DNA of 64,000 nucleotides from Azolla caroliniana. Lineage: Eukaryota; Polypodiophyta. The stretch spans positions 1 to 64,000 of the forward strand of contig JBHGNT010000065.1 in assembly GCA_043228905.1 (NCBI GenBank), written 5' to 3'. Positions 12,731 through 24,424 of the stretch are shown piece by piece. The notes beneath the pieces are model-generated. The model did not search any database, was not told the DNA's origin, and was given only the letters and a program-made list of their open reading frames with translations. Position numbers and translations under genes: made by a program. The first letter of the stretch is position 1. Each line of letters begins with the position of its first letter.

Positions 12731-13500
12731 TTATCGGGCTATGAGGCGGATACCCCGTTTGTTAGAGAATTGCCCTAAGACATAGATGATTAATATTTCA
12801 ACGGTATAGGTGTCAAGAGCCGACAAGGCACATATTATTTCCTTATTATTCTTCTTGTACTGAACGATCAATTTGTCCCTCATACTATCTTTGCTTTTCT
12901 CAGTCAATAGCAGCTTAAAAAGGTCCATTGAGCCCTTGTAGATGGAATTCTCATCGAAAATTCTAGTTTTCTACCGCTCGGCGGAGGCAGTGGCCTTTCT
13001 TTCGGACTTAACCTTCGCAGAAATCTTTGCCAATAGGACTGGTATCGGGACGAGCGATAACATCTGATTTGCTGGCATCAACTGTAGCATGATTTTGTCC
13101 CGTTTCGGGCTCGGTCGCTGGGGTTGTGATTCCCATAGGTTCGGAACGGAAATTCTAGTAAAAGTCTGAGTCATCATTCTGTGAGGACTTATTTGCATAC
13201 AAATAGTCATTACTTGCAGCCTTACCGCTTCTTCCGCCAATATTCTCGTTTATGGGCGGCGGCACCTAATCATCTATAGTGTAGTCGTTACCAAACTTTT
13301 TGTTCTAAGATCCCGATTTGATCGTGTTTGAAAAACCCACTAAAGTCATCTGAGCCGAGGCTAGCGTGGTGGGGGAAGTAGCATTTTTTGGTTGTTTAAC
13401 AACATTGAATTGTCTCCAGATACCTCCGGATTGTCCCCCTCATAAGTGTTAGTTCGCGGTTCATGCACGTTGTTATCCGCCGTATTATTGGATAAGGCTG
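12731..13500 (-). pseudogene. AT-rich plasmid-like coding remnant
   Basis: The minus strand contains two adjoining open pieces. About 12731-12928 reads MDLFKLLLTEKSKDSMRDKL and continues hydrophobically; around 12990-13250 a frame is rich in Ser, Asp, Thr and Asn (for example PATEPETGQNHATVDASKSD). Composition is like the islands at 16.3-18.1 kb and 45.3-45.7 kb and unlike the edited host genes. No family is identified; it may be decayed mobile-plasmid or foreign mitochondrial sequence. Confidence 0.3.
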
Positions 13501-15228
13501 ACTTTGAGCCTGCGGCCCTGCGCTGTAATGCCTAATAGAGCCTTCTATTATTTATCGATACACGGGAAGGGGGCGGCCTGGGGCCGCCTATATTAGATAA
13601 AAAACCATTCTCGCTAGGTTGTTTTCATAGGGAAGCGCCTACCTATCTAGATAATTGCTTCCTATAAGTTGGCATAATCAAGGCTACGAAGATGGTTAAC
13701 TCGATTAGAACATAGAAAGGTAAACGACCGACAATTTAACACCAGATATCTGAAAATGTGAACAGAGCTGCTATGGAAAGCGAACGAACCCTCAAAATAC
13801 GACAATTGTTTAGACAGGTTCTCAAAGAAATAGCTTTTGGTTCTGGCAAACAGATAACCATTACCAAAACTTAAGGGCGCGTTAGCGAAATGGACAAGGT
13901 ACGAACAGTTGACATTATGTAGTCAGAAGTCTTAGATTGTGACTTGGTCGTAGGCAAATTAGTGGATGTGGTACTTGGACGGTGAGAGAGGTGCCGAACA
14001 TTGGAAACTACCCAAACAGAAGTAGCGGGGAAAGATGATAAAAGGCAAAAACCACTTGAGTAAAACAATTTTTCATATTCTTTCCTTTACCTTTCATAGC
14101 AACTAAGGATCAAAGAGCACCGAATTTAATGAGTCGTACAAGAAAAAGCAAAATAGGGACATGATATTGAAAGTGTAATAACATATGTGCTCAAGGCCTC
14201 TATCAATCATGTACGAATAGGAAACGAGTCTGAATAGGGCGAAAGTTTAGCTAATGAAGGAATGGGCTCTTCCAAGAACGGATAGAGCGTGAGCCGTATC
14301 AAACCGAAGCGAATCAATATCCAAGAAACGCAAATTTTTGGTTCTTCCATAATTTTTTTTGAAACGAAATGTCTCATCTGACTGATTAATCGGTTTTGTT
14401 CAGTATTCGTGTATTACTACCGTAATATACAGATAGTGATCTTCCATAAAAAACTTGACCCCAACGTGCGGCGTGATAGATAGTTTTCAGCTAGAAAAAC
14501 CATCTGTCTTCTTCCAGTTTATCGACAGTCTTCCTGTCGATAAACCACTTCCCTTTGTCGATTGGGTTTCCGTCTACTTCTATCAGAATGTATCTATCTG
14601 AGTCGAACCGCTCAAACAAAAAAAGAAAGCGTTCCATTCCTGTGTGTTCGTGAGATTTATTTCTTTTCTTGTATTTATAGCTTTTTGTTGTTTTGTAAAA
14701 GAAAAGCACTCGGTCTCGCCTTTCTGCTAGTCTCATTTGCTCGGCCAATTCCCTTCCCTTTCATTTCAATCATTTTCGGCAATGCCGGAAAGCAGCAGAG
14801 AAATGGCTAGAGCGAGCTTTGAAAAGTGTAATTCGGCGGGCGATAATGGCTAAGGCGAGCATTGCTACGGGCGAGCAGTGTTGCTTGCAAGGTCTCTGGG
14901 TTTTTGCCGCCCGCGTCCCGGAACTTCTTTGTGATTTCCCCGCAAGCAAGCAAGCAAGCAAGCAAGCAAACTCAGGATTTGTTTCCTGGCATTTGATCCG
15001 TCCTTGGAATTTCTTTATGCGGAACAAAGAATTCATGCCCCCAACCACTTGCCAGTCTCGCTTTAACAACTAGGTTTAGTTCGCCGAAATGATTGATGTC
15101 TCGAACGAATGTCGCCCGAGGGAAGGGAGTTGGCTCGCTCCCCGTGCTCACGATAAAGAAAATCGGATAGGCTTCAGGAAGGCCAAAAAAGCGGCACGAA
15201 ATAACATCGGGATTCCGAAAGTATACAC
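13501..15228. other. AT-richer spacer, no recognised gene
   Basis: Contains an open 85-codon minus-strand frame at 14491-14748 (with IDKGKWFIDRKTVDKLEED) that I cannot assign, a palindromic TCGACAG/CTGTCGA pair near 14521-14540, and an (AAGC)n array at 14942-14969. A frame from about 13430 to 14060 can be opened by editing about ten stops, which is what chance predicts, so it is not called. Confidence 0.4.
14942..14969. repeat. (AAGC)n array
   Basis: About seven AAGC units; the same tetramer forms arrays at more than a dozen other sites in the window. Confidence 0.9.
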
Positions 15229-15543
15229 TTAAGATAGATCTAGAACAAGACCCGAATCCCACCATAAGTGGCAAACCCCATTACTCATGTAATAAGACAA
15301 AGCTAAGAAAGCAAAATTGACTAAGCCCGGAACAAACCAATAAGAGTAGTTTACAATAAAGAAAGCGCATTAGTAACGATTCTCGAAAGTGAGGCTGAGA
15401 TGACCAACCTTCAAGGGAAAGATACCAACAAACAACACAGTGGCTAGGAAAGCCCCGGGAATTCTATAGAAGATAGGGAGGGTCAAAGTAAGCTATGGCT
15501 TATGAATGGTAATATGAAGTAGTAACGGTCAATCAATTTACAT
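15229..15543 (-). CDS. sdh3: sdh3, succinate dehydrogenase membrane-anchor (cytochrome b) subunit
   Basis: Membrane anchor subunit of complex II, binding haem b and quinone with Sdh4. Read on the minus strand with editing (TAA to CAA, TGA to CGA) it begins MQIDRPLLLHITIHKPQLT, matching the Sdh3 signature of the NRPLSPHLTIYKPQLT type. It continues with YRIPGAFLATVL (the SHRISGAFLA block), hydrophobic helices, and ends near SYYMSNGVCHLWWDSGLV, the counterpart of YHLYNGIRHLLTDF. Length 104 aa, normal. ATG start at 15543 and TAA stop at 15231-15229. A leader element shared with nad1 lies 45-105 nt upstream (15585-15650). Confidence 0.85.
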
Positions 15544-15584
15544 TCTGTTGGCTTTGATTCGAGGGGCGAGAATGCCCTAGCATC

Positions 15585-15650
15585 CATTAGAGGGACTTGC
15601 GTTGGCTTTCTTTGCCAACACGAGGTCTGTTCTTGATATTTATAACAGTT
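15585..15650 (-). promoter_or_regulatory. Shared 5' leader element upstream of sdh3
   Basis: A block of 66 nt nearly identical to 53105-53170 upstream of nad1. On the minus strand it opens with AACTGTTATAAATATCAAG, a variant of the leader core AACTGCCATGAATATCGAG, then continues GAACAGACCTCGTGTTGGC. Confidence 0.65.
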
Positions 15651-16016
15651 TGTTAGGGGCTCATAGCGTCGTTCAAGTCCGTCCATTTCACCGCTTCTTC
15701 TTGGGCACTACTAGTTGGTGGTCCTAGACGAAGTGATGGTGATCATCCATCAGTTTCGCTCCGCTTTTCGGCATGAAGATTTGTTCTTGTGATTGAACGC
15801 TCCAGTTACTTACGTTTTCCCGATTCTTAAATAATAAAAAATTCGCGGGCGGGCGGGCGGTTAGCCAGCAACCACCGCACGAAGAAGACAAGTCTGCTGA
15901 ACCCAGTAAGCAATCTGTAGCAATGGGTCAGCCAGCAGAAATTAGTCAGCTGTTTAGCGGTTCATCCGGATGAACCGGCGGAGACAATCCTAATAATAAG
16001 CAATTTTATGCAACAA

Positions 16017-16070
16017 GGGAAGGGAAGGGAAGGGAAGGGAAGGGAAGGGAAGGGAAGGGAAGGGAAGGGA
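16017..16070. repeat. (GGGAA)n pentanucleotide array
   Basis: About eleven tandem GGGAA units. Confidence 0.95.
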
Positions 16071-16389
16071 TCGGCCACAAACCGATTCGGTAAGTCCACA
16101 ATCACATGAAGACAACCCCAATGAGCAATCCCCCGTAGACCATCATTCAATGCTGCAGCCAACAGCGCCCACCACAACAAATGGGTCAGTCTGAGTCTAT
16201 ACGCCGCAAACAAACAAACAAACAAAGGACAGGCGGGAAGCAGCAAAAAGAATGATTCTAAAATAATAAAGTTATTTCTAATGTGTAATGATGTTATTTA
16301 CAGATTATACACAAATAAAATGTATTATAATAAATTACTGCATTTATTAACAGGTAATGTAGAACCACAAAAATTCTTTAATTGTTGAT

Positions 16390-16704
16390 TTGAGATATCA
16401 TTTGGTATCGACTGGGGCTACAGCTGTTATCATGCATTTATTAGGTTATATAATAGTCAATTTCTTCAGATCGGATGGTAGAAGTGCTATAACTGGCGGA
16501 TTCAATAAATTTTACTACATACTCGGAATAAGTAGTTTCACAAGTATTATTATTGTTTCACTATATGATAATTTGAAAGCTTTTATATATAAGTATTTTT
16601 CTTTGAAAAGTCTTACTAATTACATGCGAATATATGCACAAGTTTTTGTATTAGGTGTTATAACATGGTATTTAATAGCAGCAGCTTTGAATATCAATCA
16701 ATAA
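16390..16704 (+). CDS. Hypothetical four-helix membrane protein in the AT-rich island
   Basis: An open frame of 104 codons without editing, starting from a TTG (an upstream start is closed by TAG near 16361). It contains about four hydrophobic segments (around VIMHLLGYIIVNFF, YYILGISSFTSIIIVSLY, YAQVFVLGVITWYLIAAAL). No family recognised. Codon use is A/T-ending, unlike host genes. Confidence 0.45.
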   Translation: MRYHLVSTGATAVIMHLLGYIIVNFFRSDGRSAITGGFNKFYYILGISSFTSIIIVSLYDNLKAFIYKYFSLKSLTNYMRIYAQVFVLGVITWYLIAAALNINQ

Positions 16705-17742
16705 ATGATTTAATATCTTCCTGCTATAGATATATTGTTGATTATATCACCCCATCTCAGCAGGATGCTGTCAGCATACAACAACCCAACGTAACACATG
16801 AAAATAGTAGTGCTATTATAGAAAAAGAAGAACAAGAAAAAGCTGCTAACAAGGTATGCAGCGAAGAAACGACAACTGCTTCTGATATACAGTCAAAAGC
16901 AGCTGTAAAAGAAGAAGAGGAAAACAGCGTGTCGTAGCTACTACTAAATCATCGGGTGATGATGCAGCAGAAACGAGCAGTACGGTATCTTCCGCATTAG
17001 AAGAAGAACAACGAAAGGCTGATCCGGGTAGTACTGCATGCAGTAGAATCAAACGATTCAACAACTAGTAGTAGTGTACCGATACATAAAGATAAGTATT
17101 TTTGGATTACGCTACTAATACCTGTAGTAGCTGTTATAATAGCATATACATTTGGCAAACGAGGTGGTGGTGGTGATGATGATGGTCCATTACCTTCTAT
17201 AAGTGATTTTAATCCATTTTGAAATATGATGAATTGGTTTTGGTATAGACCTGGAAGACTTGATTTACCAAATGCTTGCTGCTTTGCTGCTTTGGAGGTT
17301 ATAGATCCTGTAAATTCAACAGGTAGAATAATGGAAAGTATCCACCTTGCTATAGAGTATATGCGTCATAACCATGATGGCTTTTACATGGCTCTTGAAT
17401 ATCCCCAACATATACCACTTATTTGAAAAGGATTCTTGTATTTAACTTGTTGCATAAGATTGGTACATGAGCGTTTTTTACGTGGCGATCGACTGGATGG
17501 TCGGCCTTCAAATGAATAAATTAACACTATCGTAGATTCACTACTTAATACTAATGTTGAAAATAATAATAATAATAATAATAATTCTTATTTACCGTTA
17601 TATTACTATACTAGTGCTAGTGACATAAATGCTAATTCATCATCTAATACAAATGTAATTGATGTGAATTTTTCGAACATCCAATTGGTTTTACTGTCCA
17701 GAGATTTCCAGATCTTGGTCTCGCAAGCAAGGTTGTTTACCT

Positions 17743-18063
17743 TTGATACTAATGTTAATATGGTGCGTGCACAGGAGTACTAGTATTAATGAAGATCTGT
17801 TCAGTGGATTGATATCAGGGTCTGTTGAAAATATCAGTATCAGTGATAGAACCGATGCCGAAATACAAACCGGTCTTGGTATTGATGCCGAAACACAAAC
17901 CGGTCTTGGTATTGATGCCGAAACACAAACTGATAATAATCATGCTGATCAACAAAAAAAAACTGTACAAACTGATGTTTCCCGTTTTCATTCTAGTAGT
18001 TCTTCTTCAAGAATATATTTCTCTGCTAATGATGATGATGATGATGTTGATGACGATCTTTAA
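17743..18063 (+). CDS. Hypothetical protein with tandem ETQTGLGIDA repeats
   Basis: Open frame of 106 codons. It has three tandem units of the AETQTGLGIDAETQT type, a further VQTD, a serine run and a C-terminal poly-Asp tail. A short plus-strand segment at 53290-53380 carries the same TQTD/VQTD pattern. Probably the C-terminal part of a larger decayed gene that begins upstream. Confidence 0.45.
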   Translation: MILMLIWCVHRSTSINEDLFSGLISGSVENISISDRTDAEIQTGLGIDAETQTGLGIDAETQTDNNHADQQKKTVQTDVSRFHSSSSSSRIYFSANDDDDDVDDDL

Positions 18064-18326
18064 TATTAACACAATCTTCTGCTGCTGGGTTAAAACAATA
18101 CCACCACCTGCGTGTATAAAAGAAAAATAAATAACAATAATAATAATAAAGTGTGTAGAGAAATTGGGTCTATGGATAGAGCTGAAACGCTCGCTGTGAA
18201 CCAGACATCCATAAAAGGTAAACTTCTGTTTTGTTTTACCTCAAATTCAATTAAAAGGAACTATAACTAAAGGGAGTTTAGAGGCCATATGAATCTCTTC
18301 TAGGATCAAAAATGACTTGATTGAAT

Positions 18327-21300
18327 TTAAGAGAATTTTCCATGTTACACCAAGTTACTTACGGAAGTATGCATACACTCCAGGAACACTTCAGGGTAAA
18401 CACCCATCCGAATGGGTAGGGTCGAAGGTTCAGCATTCAGGCCGTAACATTAGTTAAGCAGAACAAAAAAAAGATTTTTCACCCTAAATGCGTAGTAAAG
18501 TGCTCTCCGAACCGAGCTGGATAGTCTCCTCTCACTCGGCTCACTAACCTGAACTTTCATTGTTACGGCTTCAGATATTTAAACCGCACGCAATTGTTGG
18601 ATGGTTCCCAGCTTTTCGTATGGGGGTTCTCATACGGCATAAGTGACAGAGTGGTATTTGTTTCCTTCTTGCCGTAATCACCATTTGTTTGACGAAATCG
18701 TTCGTGTGCGATCCCTTTATTATTATTGCGGTCGAGTGCCGGTATGTGGTACGCCTGCGGCTCTCGGCTCCGTCACAAGCGGCGCATACGTTCCGTAAGG
18801 CGGCGCGCGCTGTTCGGCCACGATCTGATCTCCATTGTAGTTTTCTTCATGGATCTGGCACTTGCTAGGCCTGTATTGGATCTGGTACTCAATTCCTTGA
18901 CAGTGGCTTTACTACGTTCGGTCGTAGTGTGTTCACAATTCGTACAAACGGAACGTCTGGCATCGATTGCTTCTACAAGATCACCGGGCCTCTGCCGCCC
19001 AATCTCGTATGCGATGGTCGGTGGCCGATAGGCTTTGCTCCCTCTAGGGGCCGGTCCTCGCTCGCCAGCGGTTGCGGACGCTTCGCTAATCAATCTACAG
19101 TTCGATTTAGCAGCGAGAACGAAAGCCAGTAAGTACCGTAGTGTAAGAGAAAGATACCCTGATGATATTTTGTCGCCTGTTTCCAGCAGCAAGGTAGTGG
19201 CGATTGGGATACGCTACGAAGAATAGACGCGACTCTTGATTCTCTGAAAAGGTGGATTTTGGAAATACTTGAGGAAGTTGTTTGGATCCTTATCACAAAA
19301 CCCTCATTCTTTACCTCTATTATTTTTTCACGCACGAATTCCGTTCCCTTTCATGACCCTTTGTTCTACCACATTCCTCCCATTCCATGAACTTTTGTTT
19401 CTTTCACTCTCGGAGTAGGCGCGAAGCCAGCCAGCCTTCCCGGCTTTACAGGTTTCGACTAGGGAAGTCTTTATATCAATCAAATTTTGGTTGGGTATCT
19501 CTCGCACACTTCCTTCTATGAACCTCGGGCTGTAAGTCACTTTCGAGAGTCTGTCCAAGAAGGCCTGGCTTTCCGTGATCGATACTATCGTGCGTGTTTA
19601 CCGATACCTTCTCTCATACACTAAACGGTACCACGGAGATCTCTACGTACTTGTCTTAGACAAGTATGCTGAGACCTTCCCAGCCCCCGTGGAAGCGGCA
19701 AAGGCTGCAGGGCGAAGCAGATTGCTCTAAGAAAAGAAGGGTTCGCACCTGCGGCCTGTACAAGTCTGTCTTAGAATTATGGTATGCTAAAGGGCATAGC
19801 AGCAAGCGCCTACAGCTAGATTTGGGAATGCAAGGGGGGCGGGGCGGGGCGGGGCGGGGCGGGGCGGGGCGGGCGAGAGATCCCGCTATGCTTTCTTTGC
19901 GGCATGATACTACGGAATCAAGGCCGCAGGTCCAGCAGTATTTTCACGAAGATGCCGTCTATAGTGGTTCCCTCGAGCCCAGCCCTTGGTCGTCATTGAC
20001 CTGAGATTAGGTGCTAGTTTTTCATAGGCAGCAATCCGTCATATATCTATGTCCCATCGAAATGGTCTTTCGACCTTCGCTCGATCTCGACAGCTTAGAT
20101 CCCATAAGACACGTAGTTGTTGTTCCATTGTCGTCAAAGCCTCGAGCTTTAATCCATCCGGACCTGGAGTCAATTTTCTCGTGTCATTCAAGTGTACAAC
20201 GTCCATCAATGATAGTTCATTAATGTCCATTGATTTAGACTCCTTCTCCGCCACCTTATACAAATAAGATCGATAGGGGTCGGGCCTTTCATTTGAGGGC
20301 CCCTGTTCCCTAGCCCTCACAACGAACCACCGTACGGAAGCCTTTCGACTCGTACGGCTCGCCCTCTCAGATCTAGACCCTGGCATTACCAGTTAGGTCT
20401 TTACCCGTTGTTCTGCCACGGCGAGGCCCAGTCTAGCTTGCGTGTGGAGTGGCGTACAGATTTGTTAAGGAAATGTCCGTTGCCTTAGTAGAGAACAGTA
20501 CAATCCTGGACTGGCCCTCTTTGTATTAACCGCTAAGGTCTATGTCGTCACTACGAGCGAGGCCTCTGAACTCTTCAAGGACGCCGTCAAAGAAGGGGAT
20601 GATTGGCCCCGACTTTTGAAACTACTAGGTTTTCCTTTTTAGTGAGAGCTATGCGGCCCTTGCTTTTCATGCGGAAAAAAGAAGAAACCTTGCTTGGCTT
20701 GCCAAAGTAAGCTCAGCAGTCAGCCTACGGGCGCACGGTAAGGTGTTTGGCTTTTTTTTGCCGGATCTAGAGAGATACTACGAGTCCCCCGCCCCAGATT
20801 CCCGAATCCGCGGTTATCTAGTTCGCCGGTACTACCAAAAACTCTGATGCTTACGTTACCGAACTAGTAGTGTCAGTCCGAACGGCCGGCGGAAAACCCA
20901 GTTGTGCTTTTAGCATCGGCTCCGTATCGAAGTTGGAAACTCCCCGTGCTCTGCCATAAATGCTTGGAGTCCATATTTATTATGGTGGAGATAATGCTGT
21001 GATAGAATTGATTGCTCAATAACCTAACCGAGCGCGCGTTCGAGTCATTGGCTCGTCCAACCTCGCATTCATGAGTAACCCATTCAACTGTCTTTCGGAG
21101 ACACGGTCGGAAAGTGAGGGCCGAAAGTGGCTGGCCTCGCTCTTTCCTTTCGCAACAGGCTATGTTCCCTATTTATTAAGGTAAGTTGCCTCCGTCTCAT
21201 CGCGAGCACCTACAATGTTGTGATTACATTGTTTAGTAATACATTTACTTGGTGGTTTAACGGTCGCCTCTCCAGGAATGGAAGGTAAAAATGTTAGAAC

Positions 21301-24300
21301 TTCTCTTCTATTCAAATCGGAGAATTTATGGAGGAATTTGGGTTTCGAATTCCCAAAAACCACACGATTATATAGCCAAAGAGGATAGGCTGCGCCTAAA
21401 ATCATCCCAAGTGCCGCCGATGTGGCCACTAAGCTATTTTTTTAAGAAGCTCCCACTAGAATAGGAAATTCCCCAATGGAGCTGCTAGTGCCGGGTAAAC
21501 TCATATTAGCTGGAGTAGAAAGTAATGGAATGGTGAAGAAATTTAGCATGGTGCTTGCTAGACCTCCGTAATACCTAACAGGTCGGGTCTTATATCAGTC
21601 GTATGGAGCACCAACGCATGAGAAAAGGGCTAAAAGAACCAGTCCATAACTTGACGTGGGTAAAATGCTACCTTCAATTCCCTATATGTTTGATAGAGTG
21701 AAATCTTCTCCCCGAGTACGCCGATTCCTCCCTGAACCGTACGAGGTAGTTACCTATCATACGGCTCTCTAACTCCACTTATTGGGTTGTTCTGCTTCCA
21801 ATCGATGGTAGTACCTGAGATCTGTTACTGAAATGAACCCCTTTGAACATAAAGCCGCCCGCTTTCTATTCATGGTTGGCATGTATCCTTCCGAAATCGG
21901 CACCCGTCCGCCTAAAGAGAGAAAGCGTGTAGTGCTTTCCCGGGCGGGGCCGGAGGCCCTCTGAACCGAAGGTTCTCTAGAAAACCTTTTTCCCGAGAAA
22001 AGAAAAGTGCTCCCGATGATGCGTAAGGCTGCGGACTTACTAAATAAAGGGTCTGGAACCGGATACGATAACGGCGTATCCTGAAAGCAAGCCTCTAACT
22101 CGAATAGGATTGTGCCGTCAATGGCCTTCCCATCAGGAGGGAGAGGAGGGCCAGGTGTCCGCCTGTATTATTTTTTTTGGCTTACTCTTGGGTGGACAGT
22201 AACCTATGAACCTATGTTACATGGAAAGCCGGACTGTGGCATGTAGTTTTATTGTTGTTACGAGGGCTGGAAACCAACCGGTTCGCACAAGTATCAATCC
22301 CATTCTGTGTGGTGGCAGACACATCCGCTAGGGGATCCGTGGAGATTGGCTCCGCGCGCAAATGGCGGCCGGGTGAAGCCGGCGTGGAGTAAGATCTGCT
22401 GCGAGGGTCATGCAGATACATAGGCCCCTTCCCTTCCGCCGAATCGTTCAGCGCTTTCCGCCGTTCGCACGGTCCTTTAGTGGGAGTTGGGCAGGTGCTA
22501 TGGGCTTCTGACTTCCAGCTACGCGCCCCTTGCAAAGCAGCGAATGGAGGCTGATAGTATTTTAAACGCGTTCAAAATACTGAAAATCTTTTTAGCGACA
22601 TGAATAAAAAGAATAAATTCATTCGTGAAAGAATGAATGAAGGGTTCGCCGCTCAGCTGAATCTCGCCGGTGTCACCTATAGGCTGCGACGCCTAGAGTT
22701 GTCGTTTGTGCACCCCACCCGTCCCCAATGAAATGAGTAATCCACTCCCTTGCCAATTGTGGCCTTAGCACTTAGTCTCGATGGCTGGCGGGGAGTGTAA
22801 CAGCTTATGTTCGCGCGTCTTCCCACGCGTACTGGACACGTGTCAGCTGTAGGAAGTATTGTTCCGGAAACGACTCCAATTCGCCAATTCAGGCTCAACT
22901 CGCTTGACGTTAGCGGACTTGCATGATACTATCGGGCAATCCGGGAAGATGGCGAGGGAAGAGAATGCGTTAAGGCTGTGAACTTTGAGTTTTCCTCTCT
23001 GAGCCCAGAGAACGCTATGCATTTTTCAGGGGCTTTAGCCACTCAACCGAAGGGAAGAGGGTAAACTGATTCTTACTCTGTAGAGCCGTGCTGCGCATTT
23101 TCGTTCGTAGAGCTAGCGAAGTCCCCTCACCTACTCTACTCTCCTTGCCGCCTTTTGATGAGAAAAGTAGAAAATGAAACAACGCCGCCTCTAAGGCCCC
23201 GCATCCAGCACAAGTACTTCCTGCTAAATTCAATCAAGCTGCTTCTACGACATGCTACGCTTTCTGTCCTATGGTTAGAAGGTTAATTGGTCGCACGTCC
23301 GGCATACAGGTTTTTTTTGGCCTTGCGTGTTCATAACTTAACTATAGGTGACCTTACGGCCGCCCGACTAGACATACCAATAGTTACAAAATTCATATAG
23401 GCTACTAAAGGGTAGGCAATAATCTTTTTCAGATCAATTTATCTTATAGTAGTCAGGAGAGTGTATATAATAGCAATCACGCTTAGAGTATAAATAAAAA
23501 GAGTAAAATAAAGTATCACTCCAGGAAACATGAGTACAGAAAATCTTAAAAAACCATAGGTTCCCAGTTTTAAAAAAATTCCTGCCAAGATTACAAATCC
23601 AGCTGTAAGTACCTCTACATGAGCTTCGGGTAACCAAATATGAACTGGTACCATAGGCACTTTTACAGAGAAAGAAGCGAAAAAGGCGAGCCATAGCAAG
23701 ATTTAGCGCCATTCACTAGACTCTGTGGTTAATAATATATGCAAATCGATAGTTCCCGTCTGAAAGAAAATCAATAAGATAGCTAAGAGCATGAAGACAG
23801 ATCCAAGCAAGGTATATAAGAGAAACTAATGTGCCGCTCATATTTTTCTTTATCTAGAACCCCATACCCCTATAATAATAAACATAAAGATTAACACGCT
23901 TTCGAAAAAAACATAAAAAAGTAAAATATCCAGCATGCGAGACACAGCAATCGTAAAAGATTCACCAATTGAAAATGCTATTATATACTCTTTCTTAAAA
24001 CTTTCGATACTGGACCAACCTACTAAAATGCAAATGGAAACTGAAGACATGGTCGAGACTGCTAAAGATAGGAGAGTACCGTCTATACCTATGATGAAAT
24101 TGATGTTTGAATGGGGAAGCCATCAAATAGTTTCCGCAAATTAAAATTTGGCTGTAGAATTATCGGATCATGTCCGAAAAACTGAAAAATACGAGAAAAT
24201 CATCAAAAAAGCGCACAGACCAGTGATTCATATCCGTCATATTCCGAAATCGAGAAAAACCGAAGAAATAATGCTTCCCAACGGAGAACATAGGGTGAGA

Positions 24301-24332
24301 CCACTGAGATGGGATTCCGCTAATAACATCAT
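18327..24332 (-). CDS. nad4: nad4, NADH dehydrogenase subunit 4 (three exons)
   Basis: Proton-pumping antiporter-like subunit of the complex I membrane arm. Exon 1 about 24332-23374, exon 2 about 21699-21274, exon 3 about 18420-18327. Exon 1 starts ATG-ATG and reads [20 protein letters not shown], then STAKFQF (TAA edited), [18 protein letters not shown], and [18 protein letters not shown] with the conserved helix 7-8 motif. Exon 2 carries [20 protein letters not shown] and [18 protein letters not shown]. Exon 3 ends [20 protein letters not shown] before TAA. Exon lengths fit intron positions 976 and 1399. About a dozen stops need U-to-C editing. A leader element lies at 24371-24400, 40-70 nt upstream. 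Confidence 0.92.
18421..21273 (-). other. Group II intron nad4i1399
   Basis: Between nad4 exons 2 and 3. Domain V at 18509-18542; 5' end near GAGAGGCGACCG. Large (about 2.85 kb), and minus-strand frames near 20039-20386 and 18773-19192 lie inside. One contains TPGPDG followed by basic sequence, reminiscent of the start of a group II intron reverse transcriptase, but no catalytic YADD box was found. A (GGGGC)n array sits at 19835-19873. Confidence 0.8.
19835..19873. repeat. (GGGGC)n pentanucleotide array
   Basis: About seven GGGGC units inside intron nad4i1399. Confidence 0.9.
21700..23373 (-). other. Group II intron nad4i976
   Basis: Domain V at 21734-21767. The 5' end GTCTAGTCGGGCGGCCG is almost the same as that of nad1i394 (GTCTAGTAGGGCGGCCG), suggesting related introns. 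No maturase recognised. Confidence 0.85.
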
Positions 24333-24370
24333 CTTTTAATTTAATAAGTCTGTTCGGTTTTTTCCCTTTT

Positions 24371-24400
24371 TCTCTCTCCTCCATATGCATGGGAGTTAAA
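24371..24400 (-). promoter_or_regulatory. Leader-like element upstream of nad4
   Basis: The minus strand reads AACTCCCATGCATATGGAGG, a diverged version of the AACTGCCATGAATATCGAG leader, 40-70 nt ahead of the nad4 ATG. Confidence 0.45.
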
Positions 24401-24424
24401 GGTTGGTTCTTCAACAAGTCGCAG

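Larger units (their letters stand above)
16255..18140 (+). mobile_element. AT-rich island of plasmid-like or fungal-mitochondrial-like coding sequence
   Basis: Composition falls sharply to AT-rich. Successive plus-strand frames include a four-helix hydrophobic protein (about 16360-16704), an acidic Glu/Ala/Ser-rich segment with a transmembrane stretch (16665-17150) and a frame with MNWFWYRPGRLDLPNACCF (17150-17520). The last segment holds repeated AETQTGLGID units and an Asp-rich tail (17743-18063). Two in-frame TGA codons (17219-17221 and 17423-17425) sit inside otherwise open sequence where Trp would fit, as in fungal mitochondrial code. At least one frameshift and several TAA are present, so it is decaying. 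Origin is inferred from composition and code, not from a database match. Confidence 0.5.

Noticed and set aside
13430-14060. A 210-codon plus-strand frame that becomes open if about ten stops are edited
   Set aside because: Ten stops in 210 codons equals the random expectation, and no family was recognised. Any frame can be opened this way, so it is not evidence.
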